Assembly (NCBI GenBank): GCA_000961575.1
Contig: LADP01000046.1
Location: 186,001 to 250,000, forward strand
Length of the DNA: 64,000 nt
Direction of reading: 5' to 3'
From: Peptococcaceae bacterium BRH_c8a
GTDB taxonomy: Bacteria; Bacillota; Desulfotomaculia; Desulfotomaculales; Desulfallaceae
The notes under the pieces were generated by a model. That model was not told where the DNA came from, made no database searches, and worked only from the letters and a program-made list of their open reading frames with translations. A program made the translations under genes and the position numbers. Each line of letters begins with the position of its first letter. Positions within the stretch are counted from its first letter, which is position 1. Shown in pieces: positions 35,332 through 45,085 of the stretch.

Positions 35332-36408
35332 TTATATTGCAATTTTTCTTACAATTTTCCCCACACTACGCCCATCTCCATATAGATTGATTTCTAACCC
35401 GGGTGGTGCGGACAATGCAACATAAACTTCTCTAGCAACATTATCACCAGAAAGCGGGTACACAAGATAATTCCAATTGGTTTTAACAAGCTCTACCCAC
35501 TCTGTCTCCGACCTTAGCGTAACGCACGTAACTTTATTAAAAAATGCTTCCTTTTGAACACCTCCAGAGTCAGTAGCAATAAGGCGAGCATTTTTTTCCA
35601 GCATTACCATATCTAGGTACCCAACCGGCTCAATTAGGCGTAAACAAACTTCTGCTTCAGCAAGATAACCATACGATTCTAAGGCCTTTCGCGTCCGAGG
35701 GTGAATAGGAAAAATTATTGGAATATCCTTCGCTACCTTGCTAAGCCCCTCCACAATAGCCCTAAGCCGCGATGAATCATCAGTGTTTTCGGCACGGTGG
35801 ATGGTTACTAGAATATAGCTTTTGGGGTCTAATCCCAATAGGTTTAGGATTCTACTTTCTCGATGTGCCTTCTCATTATAAAAAAGTGTAGCGTCATACA
35901 TTACGTCACCCACTAGATGGATGCGTTCCTGAGGAATGCCTTCTCGACATAGATTCTCAGTAGCTACCTTAGTTGGAGCAAATAATAGATCCGCGGTATG
36001 ATCAGTTAGAATACGATTGATTTCTTCAGGCATTGATCTATTAAAAGAGCGTAGCCCTGCTTCCACGTGAGCTACTGGGATGTGAAGCTTCGCAGCAGCT
36101 AATGCTCCGGCCAGTGTTGAATTGGTATCACCATAAACCAACACACGGTGTGGTTTTTCTTTAATCAAGACCTTTTCTATAGACTCAAGCATTCGCCCGG
36201 TTTGGGACCCGTGGGTTTTAGAAACTATGCCTAAGTTATAATCAGGTTGAGGTAGTTCCAACTGCTTAAAAAATACTTCCGACATATTATAATCATAATG
36301 CTGACCAGTGTGAATTAATATTTCAGTATGTTGTTTTCTTAATACACGGGATACAGTTGCTGCTTTTATAAATTGTGGACGTGCACCAACTATTGTAACT
36401 ATCCTCAT
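35332..36408 (-). CDS. UDP-N-acetylglucosamine 2-epimerase family (WbpI/WecB-like)
   Basis: 358 residues from ATG 36408 (GGGGG seven bases upstream; the ATG six bases earlier is too close). The GT-B-like fold has VGARPQFIKAA, HTGQHYDYNMS, HVEAGLRS and TDSGGVQKEA, characteristic of the non-hydrolysing 2-epimerases. With wbpA-, wbpB-, wbpD- and wbpE-like genes in the same locus, the substrate is probably the 2,3-diacetamido-glucuronate nucleotide (WbpI role). A plain UDP-GlcNAc to UDP-ManNAc reaction is the alternative. Confidence 0.85.
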   Translation of the reverse strand: MRIVTIVGARPQFIKAATVSRVLRKQHTEILIHTGQHYDYNMSEVFFKQLELPQPDYNLGIVSKTHGSQTGRMLESIEKVLIKEKPHRVLVYGDTNSTLAGALAAAKLHIPVAHVEAGLRSFNRSMPEEINRILTDHTADLLFAPTKVATENLCREGIPQERIHLVGDVMYDATLFYNEKAHRESRILNLLGLDPKSYILVTIHRAENTDDSSRLRAIVEGLSKVAKDIPIIFPIHPRTRKALESYGYLAEAEVCLRLIEPVGYLDMVMLEKNARLIATDSGGVQKEAFFNKVTCVTLRSETEWVELVKTNWNYLVYPLSGDNVAREVYVALSAPPGLEINLYGDGRSVGKIVRKIAI

Positions 36409-36571
36409 GATCATGCCCCCAAAGCACCATAAAAAGTTATGGCTAGTTAATCATAACAAATAAAAAACTTTTAATTAGTGATAAAAGATATGCGCATACT
36501 GTTCTTCCTTTATTAATTATACAGTCTCTGTTTTTACTAATTTGATTTTAGTATATAAATAGTCCATGCCC

Positions 36572-38200
36572 CTAGGATAGCATCATTCTCTTTTCCACAT
36601 GATTAATATAATCTATGACAAGGGGGGAATTAATATTGGCATATTCTCGTGCGTGTAATAAATATTCGTCTAAATTATAAATGCCCCACCACGCGAGCGG
36701 ATTACTATTATACTCCTTAACCAATGCCCGTTTATTAGATTTTCCTATGTTAATAATCCTTCTTTTTATTACTGGGCTTAAATAAGGACTAATCATGTGT
36801 TTTAACCATTGTTTAGTATTTAGTGGTGTGTCATCTAAACGCATTCCTGTTATCTTATTAAACAAATCATTAACAAAATGCATGTATAAAAATTGATTTA
36901 TTCTAAATGCTAATGCTACTTTTGACCAAAATTGCATATATTCGTAATCCCAAAACGGCATCCACCAATCATAACCCCAAAATTCATATACTCTTAAGGA
37001 GTTAACAATGAATTTCGCTTGCCGCTCGGATGTATCCCACGATTCAAAAGCACTTGCGCAATCAGGAAACTCTTCCAAATTTCCAAGGGTTCGTTTTATC
37101 CTATCCCTATAAAGCAGTTCTTGCTCTTCTTTACTCTTCATCCATTTAAACAATGAATAATGATACTTAAGAATTCCATTATTTACTTTCATAACGTCAA
37201 CATTTTGGTTATTATACAATTCTGGTACATAGGCGCTTCTACTCCCCGCAGGCAAATCAGCTGAATGCCCAGGAGCAAAGATTGAATCTTTTGGAATCCT
37301 TTTGTTTATATTTAATTGCCATACCGCAGGCCAGTCTTGAATATGTGGTAAAGAAGTACTCCCACCAGCAAAACATGCATATTTTTTATATTCCGCAGAA
37401 AGGTACCATTGATGCCATAAATCGTTTCTGTATTCAATAAATTCCCATTTAAACCCTAAAATTTTGGCAATCTTCTTGCTTATAACTGATTCTTTATTAC
37501 CAACTCTCCCATAGGAAAAGGTTATTATGTTTTTATAACCTAGTCTTTTTAACATCAAAACAATCAGCCTCGAATCGCATCCGCCACTTAACGGAACAAT
37601 TATGGTTCTACCATTGGCTACTTGTATTAGTCGCTTAAAGACACGCACAACCACTTGATCATGTTCTTCCATTAGTTGTTCCATACTTTTTTCCTGATCA
37701 TATTTGTGAACATAACTGTAATAGCGATTAGGGTTCACTGACAATCCCTGCTCGGTCTCCTTAACAATTATGGCTTCACCAGCTTGTAGTTGCTTAACGT
37801 CAGGGAAAAGTGTGTCTGAACCGGTTACGTATCCAGTAAGAAGAAACTCTTCTTTCGCTAGTGCATCCAATTCACGGTTATCTACCTGCTGTCTAATCCA
37901 TTCTGTGCTATCACTTAGATAAAAATCATCTCCTTTGCGACCGTAGAAAAGCGGAATGCTTCGCAACCGGTCTACTGCCGCAAGAAGTTGTTCATCCTTG
38001 TTAATGATAAGGGCGTAAAAACCGTTCAGTTTTTGAATACCATCAAAAAAATTTTGTTCTGTATGCCAAGCCGAGACTAATTGATGTAATTCTTCGCCAC
38101 AGCAAAGTCTGTCATGGTAGAATGCTTTTCCTGTCGTAACACAATTAGGTGACTCAATATAAGTTCGATACCTATGATGCTGAATAGATACGTAAATCAT
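36572..38200 (-). CDS. Asparagine synthetase-like amidotransferase
   Basis: 542 residues: an N-terminal glutaminase-like domain (KLNGFYALIINKDEQLLAAVDRLRSIPLFYG, quoted in parts) and a C-terminal PP-loop domain with SGGCDSRL (about residue 208). The first residues are MIYVS, so the catalytic Cys2 of true AsnB is missing. Glutaminase activity is therefore unlikely and ammonia or another amine would be used. Homologues in polysaccharide loci may amidate a uronic acid. This fits the uronic-acid pathway here but is inference. Confidence 0.75.
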   Translation of the reverse strand: MIYVSIQHHRYRTYIESPNCVTTGKAFYHDRLCCGEELHQLVSAWHTEQNFFDGIQKLNGFYALIINKDEQLLAAVDRLRSIPLFYGRKGDDFYLSDSTEWIRQQVDNRELDALAKEEFLLTGYVTGSDTLFPDVKQLQAGEAIIVKETEQGLSVNPNRYYSYVHKYDQEKSMEQLMEEHDQVVVRVFKRLIQVANGRTIIVPLSGGCDSRLIVLMLKRLGYKNIITFSYGRVGNKESVISKKIAKILGFKWEFIEYRNDLWHQWYLSAEYKKYACFAGGSTSLPHIQDWPAVWQLNINKRIPKDSIFAPGHSADLPAGSRSAYVPELYNNQNVDVMKVNNGILKYHYSLFKWMKSKEEQELLYRDRIKRTLGNLEEFPDCASAFESWDTSERQAKFIVNSLRVYEFWGYDWWMPFWDYEYMQFWSKVALAFRINQFLYMHFVNDLFNKITGMRLDDTPLNTKQWLKHMISPYLSPVIKRRIINIGKSNKRALVKEYNSNPLAWWGIYNLDEYLLHAREYANINSPLVIDYINHVEKRMMLS

Positions 38201-39669
38201 ATCAACTCTCCTGCCTTTCCTATTCGGAATAATTGATATACAATAAATCCCAAACCAGAAACAACTCCTGCCAAGACAAAAGCCGTGGAATTATCAAAAA
38301 TATGTAAAACTATTAATGGAACAAAAGCAAAAGGTATAGCAATAATGACCCGCTGTAATATCGCAACGCATACCTGTTTTATTGGGACACCAGCCATAAA
38401 TAAGATATAGGTGCAATTTAAAAACCATAGTATTGCACCAGTAATCCCAAACATGGCAATAGTAAAAAGCGGTTCCCCCATAAGGCCACCTATTATTAGA
38501 ACTAGAAGCCGGGTGCAAAACATGACAGCATCCATTACAAATCCAATCTTTTGCCGCTCTAAAACTAAATATATAGTTGATAATGGTGAAGAAATAAAAA
38601 CAAAGATCAACCATAAACTTAACCACCGAACATATTCACCCGCTGTCCACCATTGATAACCGAATACCAACGCAAAAAGATCGGGGGCCACAATGGTAAG
38701 CAACATCATAGGCACAAAACCAATTTCTAGCAAGCGTTTAAACAAATTAAATGTTACGCGATCCAGTCCACCTGAGCGCCGTGCTTCTGTTGCACGCGGG
38801 AAAAATACTTGGGAAACCGAATTACCTATTACCCCCATTGGTAATGCAAGGACACGGTGTCCTAAAGCATAGTATCCTACAACAACAGGAGTGAAGAAAT
38901 AACCCAAAAGTAATGCCGGCAACATAATAGATGCAGAATTTAGTAAACCTGACCATGAGGAGTAAATAGGGAAATCTTTATAGCGAGCCAACATTCTTTT
39001 AATGTTGCTTCCCACAATATAGGACTTTAATAATTTTCCTTCATTTTTACCTATTTGGCACGCAAGAAGGCCTGTGGCAGTTAACTGGCCCAATATGGAC
39101 CCGCCAATTAAGCATCCTGAACCACAATTAAATATTGCACCGTTTCCTATCTGCGCCCCCGCAGTCACTGTACTCAGGGTAATGGTTCGTGTAGCTAGGC
39201 GACGAAACTGTTTTTGGCGAGTACTCCAGTAATTAAAGGCCTGAAATAAACCAGTCGTAACCAAGCTCAGAGGTAAAAACCAAAACCATAGCGCCAGTTC
39301 TGGTGCGCCGAGAAGGTTTGCCACAGGAACCCGTAACACAGCAACCAATGAAAGAATTAACCCTGCCATACCACAACAAACGATTATGGAAAGTGCAAGC
39401 AAATTTGCAGCATCTTGATCTTTCTCCGGCAGAACTATAGCTAGTTCATACCGTAGGCAGGCTCCTACGGCCAAAACACCCAGTATGGATGTGTAAAGTG
39501 CAAAAACTCCAAAATTTTCAGGACTATACATCCTGGTAATAATCGGTGATACCAGTACAGCAAGAGCTTGAGCGAAGGTGGTCCCGGTCATTAAAGTGAT
39601 TACATTACGAGCAAAACTCCTTGCTGGCAAGCGATTATTAATTATGTTTTTTATATTCACCCTATACAC
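38197..39669 (-). CDS. Wzx-type polysaccharide flippase
   Basis: 490 residues with 12-14 membrane helices, of the MATE/MVF polysaccharide-export type (ALAVLVSPIITRMYSPENFGVFALYTS at the start). It would flip undecaprenyl-linked repeat units. It overlaps the downstream AsnB-like gene by 4 bases and the upstream dehydrogenase fusion by 13 bases. Confidence 0.88.
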   Translation of the reverse strand: MYRVNIKNIINNRLPARSFARNVITLMTGTTFAQALAVLVSPIITRMYSPENFGVFALYTSILGVLAVGACLRYELAIVLPEKDQDAANLLALSIIVCCGMAGLILSLVAVLRVPVANLLGAPELALWFWFLPLSLVTTGLFQAFNYWSTRQKQFRRLATRTITLSTVTAGAQIGNGAIFNCGSGCLIGGSILGQLTATGLLACQIGKNEGKLLKSYIVGSNIKRMLARYKDFPIYSSWSGLLNSASIMLPALLLGYFFTPVVVGYYALGHRVLALPMGVIGNSVSQVFFPRATEARRSGGLDRVTFNLFKRLLEIGFVPMMLLTIVAPDLFALVFGYQWWTAGEYVRWLSLWLIFVFISSPLSTIYLVLERQKIGFVMDAVMFCTRLLVLIIGGLMGEPLFTIAMFGITGAILWFLNCTYILFMAGVPIKQVCVAILQRVIIAIPFAFVPLIVLHIFDNSTAFVLAGVVSGLGFIVYQLFRIGKAGELI

Positions 39670-41201
39670 ATCTCAAATAAACATTTTTCGTATCGTCTGC
39701 CGCACTGGGCGCAGTCAATGGATCCCAACCCATCTTCATATTTCAATGGCACACCACACACACAAACCCACCCAATTACAGTAGCAGGTACTCCTGCAAC
39801 CATAGAATGTGCCGGTACATCTTTGGTTACTACCGCGCCCGCAGCAACAAAGGCATGTTCCCCAATAGTTATACCACAAATAATAGTTGCATTAGCACCA
39901 ATACTAGCACCGCGTTTTACAATAGTTACATAATAATCCCCGCTGGTGTTGCGAGGGAAAGCAGACCGTGGTGTTTTTACATTGGTAAATACCATGCTTG
40001 GGCCGCAGAAAACATCATCTTCGAGTATAACCCCTTCATAAACAGAAACATTATTTTGTATTTTAACGTTATCTCCTATTTTAACGTTATTAGCTACAAA
40101 AACATTCTGGCCAAGGCTGCACTTTGTACCAATTTCCGCCCCCGGCATAACATGGCAAAAATGCCATATTCTCGTACCACCACCAATCAGAGCACCATCG
40201 TCTATGCAAGCAGATTCATGTGCAAAGTAATCGGTTTTGGGCATAACATTTTTTGCAATTTTATGTGCCTGGACAAGAATATCTATAACATCCCTTCCTT
40301 TTTTTCCATCTGTTACGGGCAACTCTCTATTGGCAACACATTTTAAAAAGTGCCGGGCCTCTTCTTCCAGAGCGTCATTATTCACAATTTCAAGTTCTTC
40401 CTTGCCTTCATCCCATATGTTCAAATCTTTATGTATACCTTTTCGGTACAACCACACCTTGTTTTCATGTTCATCATATGTGATCATTCCTTCGGTACCG
40501 ATAATAGTAGTTTTGCGTTCATCCTCCGGCCAAAGCCAGGAAACATGGATATGGGCTTGTATATTGTTTTTAAATGTTAGGTGTACGCGATAATCATCTT
40601 CAATGTCGGGCTGAAGTGCTGTCATTCCCATTGGGATTAATTCTTTTACTGTGGAGTTTGCTAGTTCCAACAAAACAGCTATATCATGCGGGGCAAAGCT
40701 CCATAGGACATTTTCCTGGTTGCGCACTTTGCCCAGCTTACGCCTGCGCATTTCTATGTTGACAATATTTCCTATGTAACCATTTTTTACATAGCGTATT
40801 ATTTCTTGCACGGCTTGCTTGTAAAGTAAAAGATGCCCTACCATTAATAACTTTTGCCTATTTTCAGCAACGGTATTTAAGTCTTCAGCTTCTTTGACAG
40901 AAAGGGTCATAGGCTTTTCCACCAGGACATCTTTACCCGCTTCAAGGGCCTTCCTTGCTAAGGAATAGTGTGTGGCAGCGGGAGTGGCTATAACCACAGC
41001 ATCAATTTCTGAGCTGTTTAGTACATCAGAGTAGTTTGAACGGACTTTAACTCCGGGATATTGTTCTTTTATTTTGCTCCTTAAATTAGCATCAGCTTCT
41101 ACTACACATACTAAAACTCTTAAACGGTTAAACACGCGCACATGGTTTTTACCCCAATTTCCTGCACCAATAACAGCAATCCCAGGATAACCATTGATCA
41201 T
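39657..41201 (-). CDS. WbpB-like dehydrogenase fused to WbpD-like acetyltransferase
   Basis: 514 residues in three parts. Residues 1-340 are a Gfo/Idh/MocA oxidoreductase (AVIGAGNWGKNHV, VEKPMTLS, SFAPHDIAVL). Residues 345-480 are a left-handed beta-helix acyltransferase with hexapeptide repeats (IGDNVKIQNNVSVYEG, IIGANATI-like, AGVPATVIGWV). The last 30 residues contain CVCG and CAQCGRRY, a probable zinc ribbon. WbpB oxidises C3 of UDP-GlcNAcA, and WbpD acetylates the 3-amino group formed by WbpE. Fusion puts steps one and three in one chain. Confidence 0.88.
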   Translation of the reverse strand: MINGYPGIAVIGAGNWGKNHVRVFNRLRVLVCVVEADANLRSKIKEQYPGVKVRSNYSDVLNSSEIDAVVIATPAATHYSLARKALEAGKDVLVEKPMTLSVKEAEDLNTVAENRQKLLMVGHLLLYKQAVQEIIRYVKNGYIGNIVNIEMRRRKLGKVRNQENVLWSFAPHDIAVLLELANSTVKELIPMGMTALQPDIEDDYRVHLTFKNNIQAHIHVSWLWPEDERKTTIIGTEGMITYDEHENKVWLYRKGIHKDLNIWDEGKEELEIVNNDALEEEARHFLKCVANRELPVTDGKKGRDVIDILVQAHKIAKNVMPKTDYFAHESACIDDGALIGGGTRIWHFCHVMPGAEIGTKCSLGQNVFVANNVKIGDNVKIQNNVSVYEGVILEDDVFCGPSMVFTNVKTPRSAFPRNTSGDYYVTIVKRGASIGANATIICGITIGEHAFVAAGAVVTKDVPAHSMVAGVPATVIGWVCVCGVPLKYEDGLGSIDCAQCGRRYEKCLFEMCIG

Positions 41202-42535
41202 AAAAGGACCACCTTTTCGGACCTATTTGCAACTTCCCTGGTAGCATTCCGGGTATCAACAATTTTGTTTGCCCTATCAACTAACCATTTATAATTAATA
41301 CATGTATGATCTGTTGCGATTAATACAAGGTCCACTTCGGAAACTATCTCTTTTGTGAGAGCCTGAGACTCATAATACTCTCCGTCAATATTAAGCTCCT
41401 CCACATACGGGTCATGATAAAGAATATTTGCTCCTTCTTGGAGTAACAACTTAGCAATATGTAACGAAGGAGATTCTCGATAATCACTAATATCTTTTTT
41501 ATAAGACATGCCTAGGATAAGTATTTTAGATTGGGACATGGCTTTACCCATACCATTCAGGGTTCTGATAATCTTTTCTTTGACAAACTCCGGCATTCGT
41601 CTATTTATTTCCCCTGCTAATCCAATAAACCTTGTGGTAAAGTTATATTCCCTTGCCTTCCACTCAAGGTAATGAGGATCAAGAGGTATACAGTGACCAC
41701 CAACCCCAGGACCAGGGTAAAACGGCATAATACCAAATGGCTTTGTAAAAGCGGCATCTAACACTTCCCAAACGTTGAGATTCATCTTATCACATAAAAG
41801 GGCTAGCTCGTTAGCTAACGCAATATTAACCGCTCGAAAAGTATTCTCATATACTTTTACCATTTCAGCAGCCCGGGTACTTGACACTGTAACCACGTGT
41901 TCAATAGTTTGCATATAAAATGCTTTACCTAGTTCTAAAGAATTAGGTCCCACACCACCAAGCACCTTGTTTGTATTCTTAGTAGTATAGCGTTGATTTC
42001 CAGGGTCTACTCGTTCCGGAGAGTGGCATAGGAAGAAATCCTTTTCCGCTTTTAAGCCTGATGTTTCTAAGATGGGCAACATAACTTCTTCAGTTGTTCC
42101 CGGAAAAGTAGTAGATTCTAAAGAAAGCAACTGCCCTGGTCGTAACCTTCTTGTTATCTCGTGTGTAACACTGGTAACATATCGTAAGTTCGGCGCAAGG
42201 TTTCTATCGAGAGGAGTGGGGACACATATTACAATAACATCCATATCTGAAATGCAATCGAAATTAGTCACCGCGCGAATTCGCCCCAAGTTAACAAGGT
42301 CTACCAATTCGGCATCTTTAACGTCAGATATATAATTCTCACCTGTATTTATCTTCTTAGCTCGCCTAGGATTTTGCTCAATACCTGTTACGGTAAAACC
42401 TACTTTAGCCTTTTCAACTGCAAAGGGTAATCCTACATACCCCATACCCACCACACAAACTTGGGCCGTTCGGTCAAATATCTTTCCCTTTAAGGATTCT
42501 TTAACAATATCTACTGTTAAAGCAAGTTGAGTCAC
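41198..42535 (-). CDS. UDP-N-acetylglucosamine 6-dehydrogenase (WbpA-like)
   Basis: 445 residues: NAD-binding VCVVGMGYVGLPFAVE, a central CHSPERVDPGN segment and the catalytic Cys in GVGGHCIPLDPHYL. This is the UDP-GlcNAc/UDP-ManNAc dehydrogenase pattern. It makes UDP-GlcNAcA, first step of the Wbp pathway, with the other steps encoded next to it. The stop overlaps the next ATG by 4 bases. Confidence 0.88.
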   Translation of the reverse strand: MTQLALTVDIVKESLKGKIFDRTAQVCVVGMGYVGLPFAVEKAKVGFTVTGIEQNPRRAKKINTGENYISDVKDAELVDLVNLGRIRAVTNFDCISDMDVIVICVPTPLDRNLAPNLRYVTSVTHEITRRLRPGQLLSLESTTFPGTTEEVMLPILETSGLKAEKDFFLCHSPERVDPGNQRYTTKNTNKVLGGVGPNSLELGKAFYMQTIEHVVTVSSTRAAEMVKVYENTFRAVNIALANELALLCDKMNLNVWEVLDAAFTKPFGIMPFYPGPGVGGHCIPLDPHYLEWKAREYNFTTRFIGLAGEINRRMPEFVKEKIIRTLNGMGKAMSQSKILILGMSYKKDISDYRESPSLHIAKLLLQEGANILYHDPYVEELNIDGEYYESQALTKEIVSEVDLVLIATDHTCINYKWLVDRANKIVDTRNATREVANRSEKVVLL

Positions 42536-42554
42536 TACAATTCCTTCTTTCTTT

Positions 42555-43691
42555 TTACCTTAAAAATTCCGATACTATATCAACCACTTGGCGCACTTCT
42601 TCATCAGTTAGTTCTGGAAACATGGGAAGAGATAATACCTGGTTAGTAGCATGTTCAGCATACGGAAAATCCCCCTGATTGTAACCTAGGGGTGCAAAGA
42701 CTTTTTGTAAATGCATAGGCTGAGGATAATAAATTACAGACCCTATTCTACGCTCTTTCAAGAACATTTGTAGATCATTACGTTTTTCGGTTTGAATCGT
42801 ATATTGATGATATACATGGTAAGCATAGTCAGGTTCTTCGGGCAATTTAAGATAATTTTTGATTTTTTGTAACTGTGATAAAAACTCTTTATATAATTTT
42901 GCTATGGCTCTTCTGCGCTCTGCCCAAGTGTCAAGGTAATTAAGCTTTATTCGTAAAACTGCTGCCTGAAGTTCGTCCAATCTGCTATTACACCCTAAAG
43001 CACTATGGAAATACTTTTTCTCCGCACCATGTACGCGAAGCATGCGTACCTTTTCAGCAATTTCCGGATCATTAGTAACCACCATGCCGCCATCTCCAAA
43101 AGCACCAAGGTTTTTTGTGGGGAAAAAGCTTATACAACCAGCATCACCGATTCCAGCTATCTTTTTATTTTTGTATTTTGCACCCAAAGCCTGTGCAGCA
43201 TCTTCAATAACTTTTAAACCATGATTATTAGATATTTCGACAATGGTATCCATATCTACGGGGCATCCATATAGATGAACTGGCATTATGGCCTTGGTAT
43301 GCGCTGTAATTTTTTCTTCTATTTTCAATGGGTCAATGTTTAAAGTATCAGGTTCTATATCCACAAAAACGGGCCTAGCACCCGTCCTTTCTATTGACCC
43401 AGCAGTGGCAAAAAAAGTAAAGGGTGTTGTTATCACCTCATCACCAGGGCCAACACCACAGGCTAAAAGAGCTAAATATAAAGCATCGCTTCCGCTAGCA
43501 CAACCAATTCCAAATTTAGCATCGCAATACTCGGCGATTTCTATTTCTAGCGCTTTGACATTTTCACCAAGGATGAACAAGCCCTTATCAATTACTCCAG
43601 ATAGTACATCAAGTAATTGTTCTCTTAACTCATCATTTTGGCGCAATAAATTAAAACTAGGTATGCTATGGATATCACTGACTTGAGTCAC
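42555..43691 (-). CDS. DegT-family sugar aminotransferase (WbpE-like)
   Basis: 378 residues of the DegT/DnrJ/EryC1 fold. PLP-binding lysine lies in FPTKNLGAFGDGG (about residue 185), with GIGCASGSDALYLAL at the start and EDAAQALGAKY before it. Placed beside the dehydrogenase and the fusion protein, it probably aminates the 3-keto intermediate (WbpE role). Confidence 0.88.
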   Translation of the reverse strand: MTQVSDIHSIPSFNLLRQNDELREQLLDVLSGVIDKGLFILGENVKALEIEIAEYCDAKFGIGCASGSDALYLALLACGVGPGDEVITTPFTFFATAGSIERTGARPVFVDIEPDTLNIDPLKIEEKITAHTKAIMPVHLYGCPVDMDTIVEISNNHGLKVIEDAAQALGAKYKNKKIAGIGDAGCISFFPTKNLGAFGDGGMVVTNDPEIAEKVRMLRVHGAEKKYFHSALGCNSRLDELQAAVLRIKLNYLDTWAERRRAIAKLYKEFLSQLQKIKNYLKLPEEPDYAYHVYHQYTIQTEKRNDLQMFLKERRIGSVIYYPQPMHLQKVFAPLGYNQGDFPYAEHATNQVLSLPMFPELTDEEVRQVVDIVSEFLR

Positions 43692-43862
43692 TACACTGTA
43701 CTCCTTTCATTCTAATAGACAAAAAAATAAAGACATTATATAAATTAAAACTTATTGCCATATTCCTAATTGCGCATAAAATGCTACTTTACAACTAAGT
43801 CACCTGATAAAAGGAATATATTTAGCCACCGTAATACAAACCTAAGTAAACATTTATTATTT

Positions 43863-45029
43863 CTAATGCCAATTTAATTCTTCATTGGTAGTTCTAATAT
43901 ATTTATCTTCTAACTTGTCATAATTAGTTAACTGATTATAAATGTTTTTCATATGCCGTAAAACATTTTTACTCTCAAATGACTTCATTTTATTGCAATT
44001 CTCCTTTGCAAAATGATAACTCATATTAGAATGAATAATTATACTTTCAATTGCTTTTTCGAACCCTCTAACGTTACCCGGTTGTATCAAGTAACCGCCT
44101 TTACCGTTTTCAATTAAATCACTATTTCCTCTAATCTCGGAACAAGCAACAGGTAAGCCGCTAGCCATAGCCTCCATGAGAGCAACAGATAATCCCTCTC
44201 GAAATGATGGGAATATAAACATATTCGATATCTTATAAATCTCACTTACATCATCCCTAAAACCTAATAATTTAACTTTATCAGATATGCCAAGTGAAAT
44301 AGCCAACCTTTTTAAATATCCTTCTCTTTCACCTGTCCCACATACTACATAGTAGATATTGGGGTAATTTAGATTTGCAACAGCCTTAATAACAACCCCA
44401 TGATTTTTATTTACATTAAGCTCCCCTACCGAAAGCAAAACAATTGCTTCTTCAGGTATACCCAATTCTTTGCGCTTAGCTTTTTTATCTACATTAATTT
44501 TCAAAAATTTACTTATGTTCACCCCCACGCCTGGAACATATTCCACATTTTCTGCTTTAAATGAACGTACCCTTGCATAATCCTCTTTATTTATAGTTAT
44601 AATCATGTCGGTATAGTGAGATAAAAATCTCTCTACCGGATAAAACACCAACCAATTTACAAGAGGGGCACCTTTAAAAAAATGAAAGCCGTGGGCTGTG
44701 TAGACCACCTTAGACCCATTTTTTCTAAATTCTTTAACAGCCCATCGTCCGAATGCACTAGCCACAGGAGTGTGAAAATGAATTATACTATAATGGTTAT
44801 TCCTAACAATCTCTTTTAACTGGCGACTAGCTACAATATTTAGTTTTGAAAATGGAGTGCGTTGATAGGGAATATTATAAACATTGTTAACTAGTTCATC
44901 TATTTCATTAACGTCTTTATTTCCTGCAACATCAACAATAAAACCCATATCCTGCAACGCCTTAATATGTGGGATAAGAAATGCCTTTATAGTTGTCAAT
45001 ATAGTTGTACATATTAGAATACGTTTCAT
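43863..45029 (-). CDS. Family 4 glycosyltransferase (EpsD-like)
   Basis: 388 residues, GT-B: N-terminal RILICTTILTTIKAFLIPHIKAL, YTAHGFHFFKGAP, and donor-site ExxE region (FPSFREGLSVALMEAMASGLPV). Its N-terminus resembles B. subtilis EpsD. It would add the second sugar after the PglC-like initiating step. Confidence 0.85.
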   Translation of the reverse strand: MKRILICTTILTTIKAFLIPHIKALQDMGFIVDVAGNKDVNEIDELVNNVYNIPYQRTPFSKLNIVASRQLKEIVRNNHYSIIHFHTPVASAFGRWAVKEFRKNGSKVVYTAHGFHFFKGAPLVNWLVFYPVERFLSHYTDMIITINKEDYARVRSFKAENVEYVPGVGVNISKFLKINVDKKAKRKELGIPEEAIVLLSVGELNVNKNHGVVIKAVANLNYPNIYYVVCGTGEREGYLKRLAISLGISDKVKLLGFRDDVSEIYKISNMFIFPSFREGLSVALMEAMASGLPVACSEIRGNSDLIENGKGGYLIQPGNVRGFEKAIESIIIHSNMSYHFAKENCNKMKSFESKNVLRHMKNIYNQLTNYDKLEDKYIRTTNEELNWH

Positions 45030-45085
45030 ATTAAACCATCACTTTACTTGTTATTACATATAATGCAGTAGTTTAATTATGGTAT

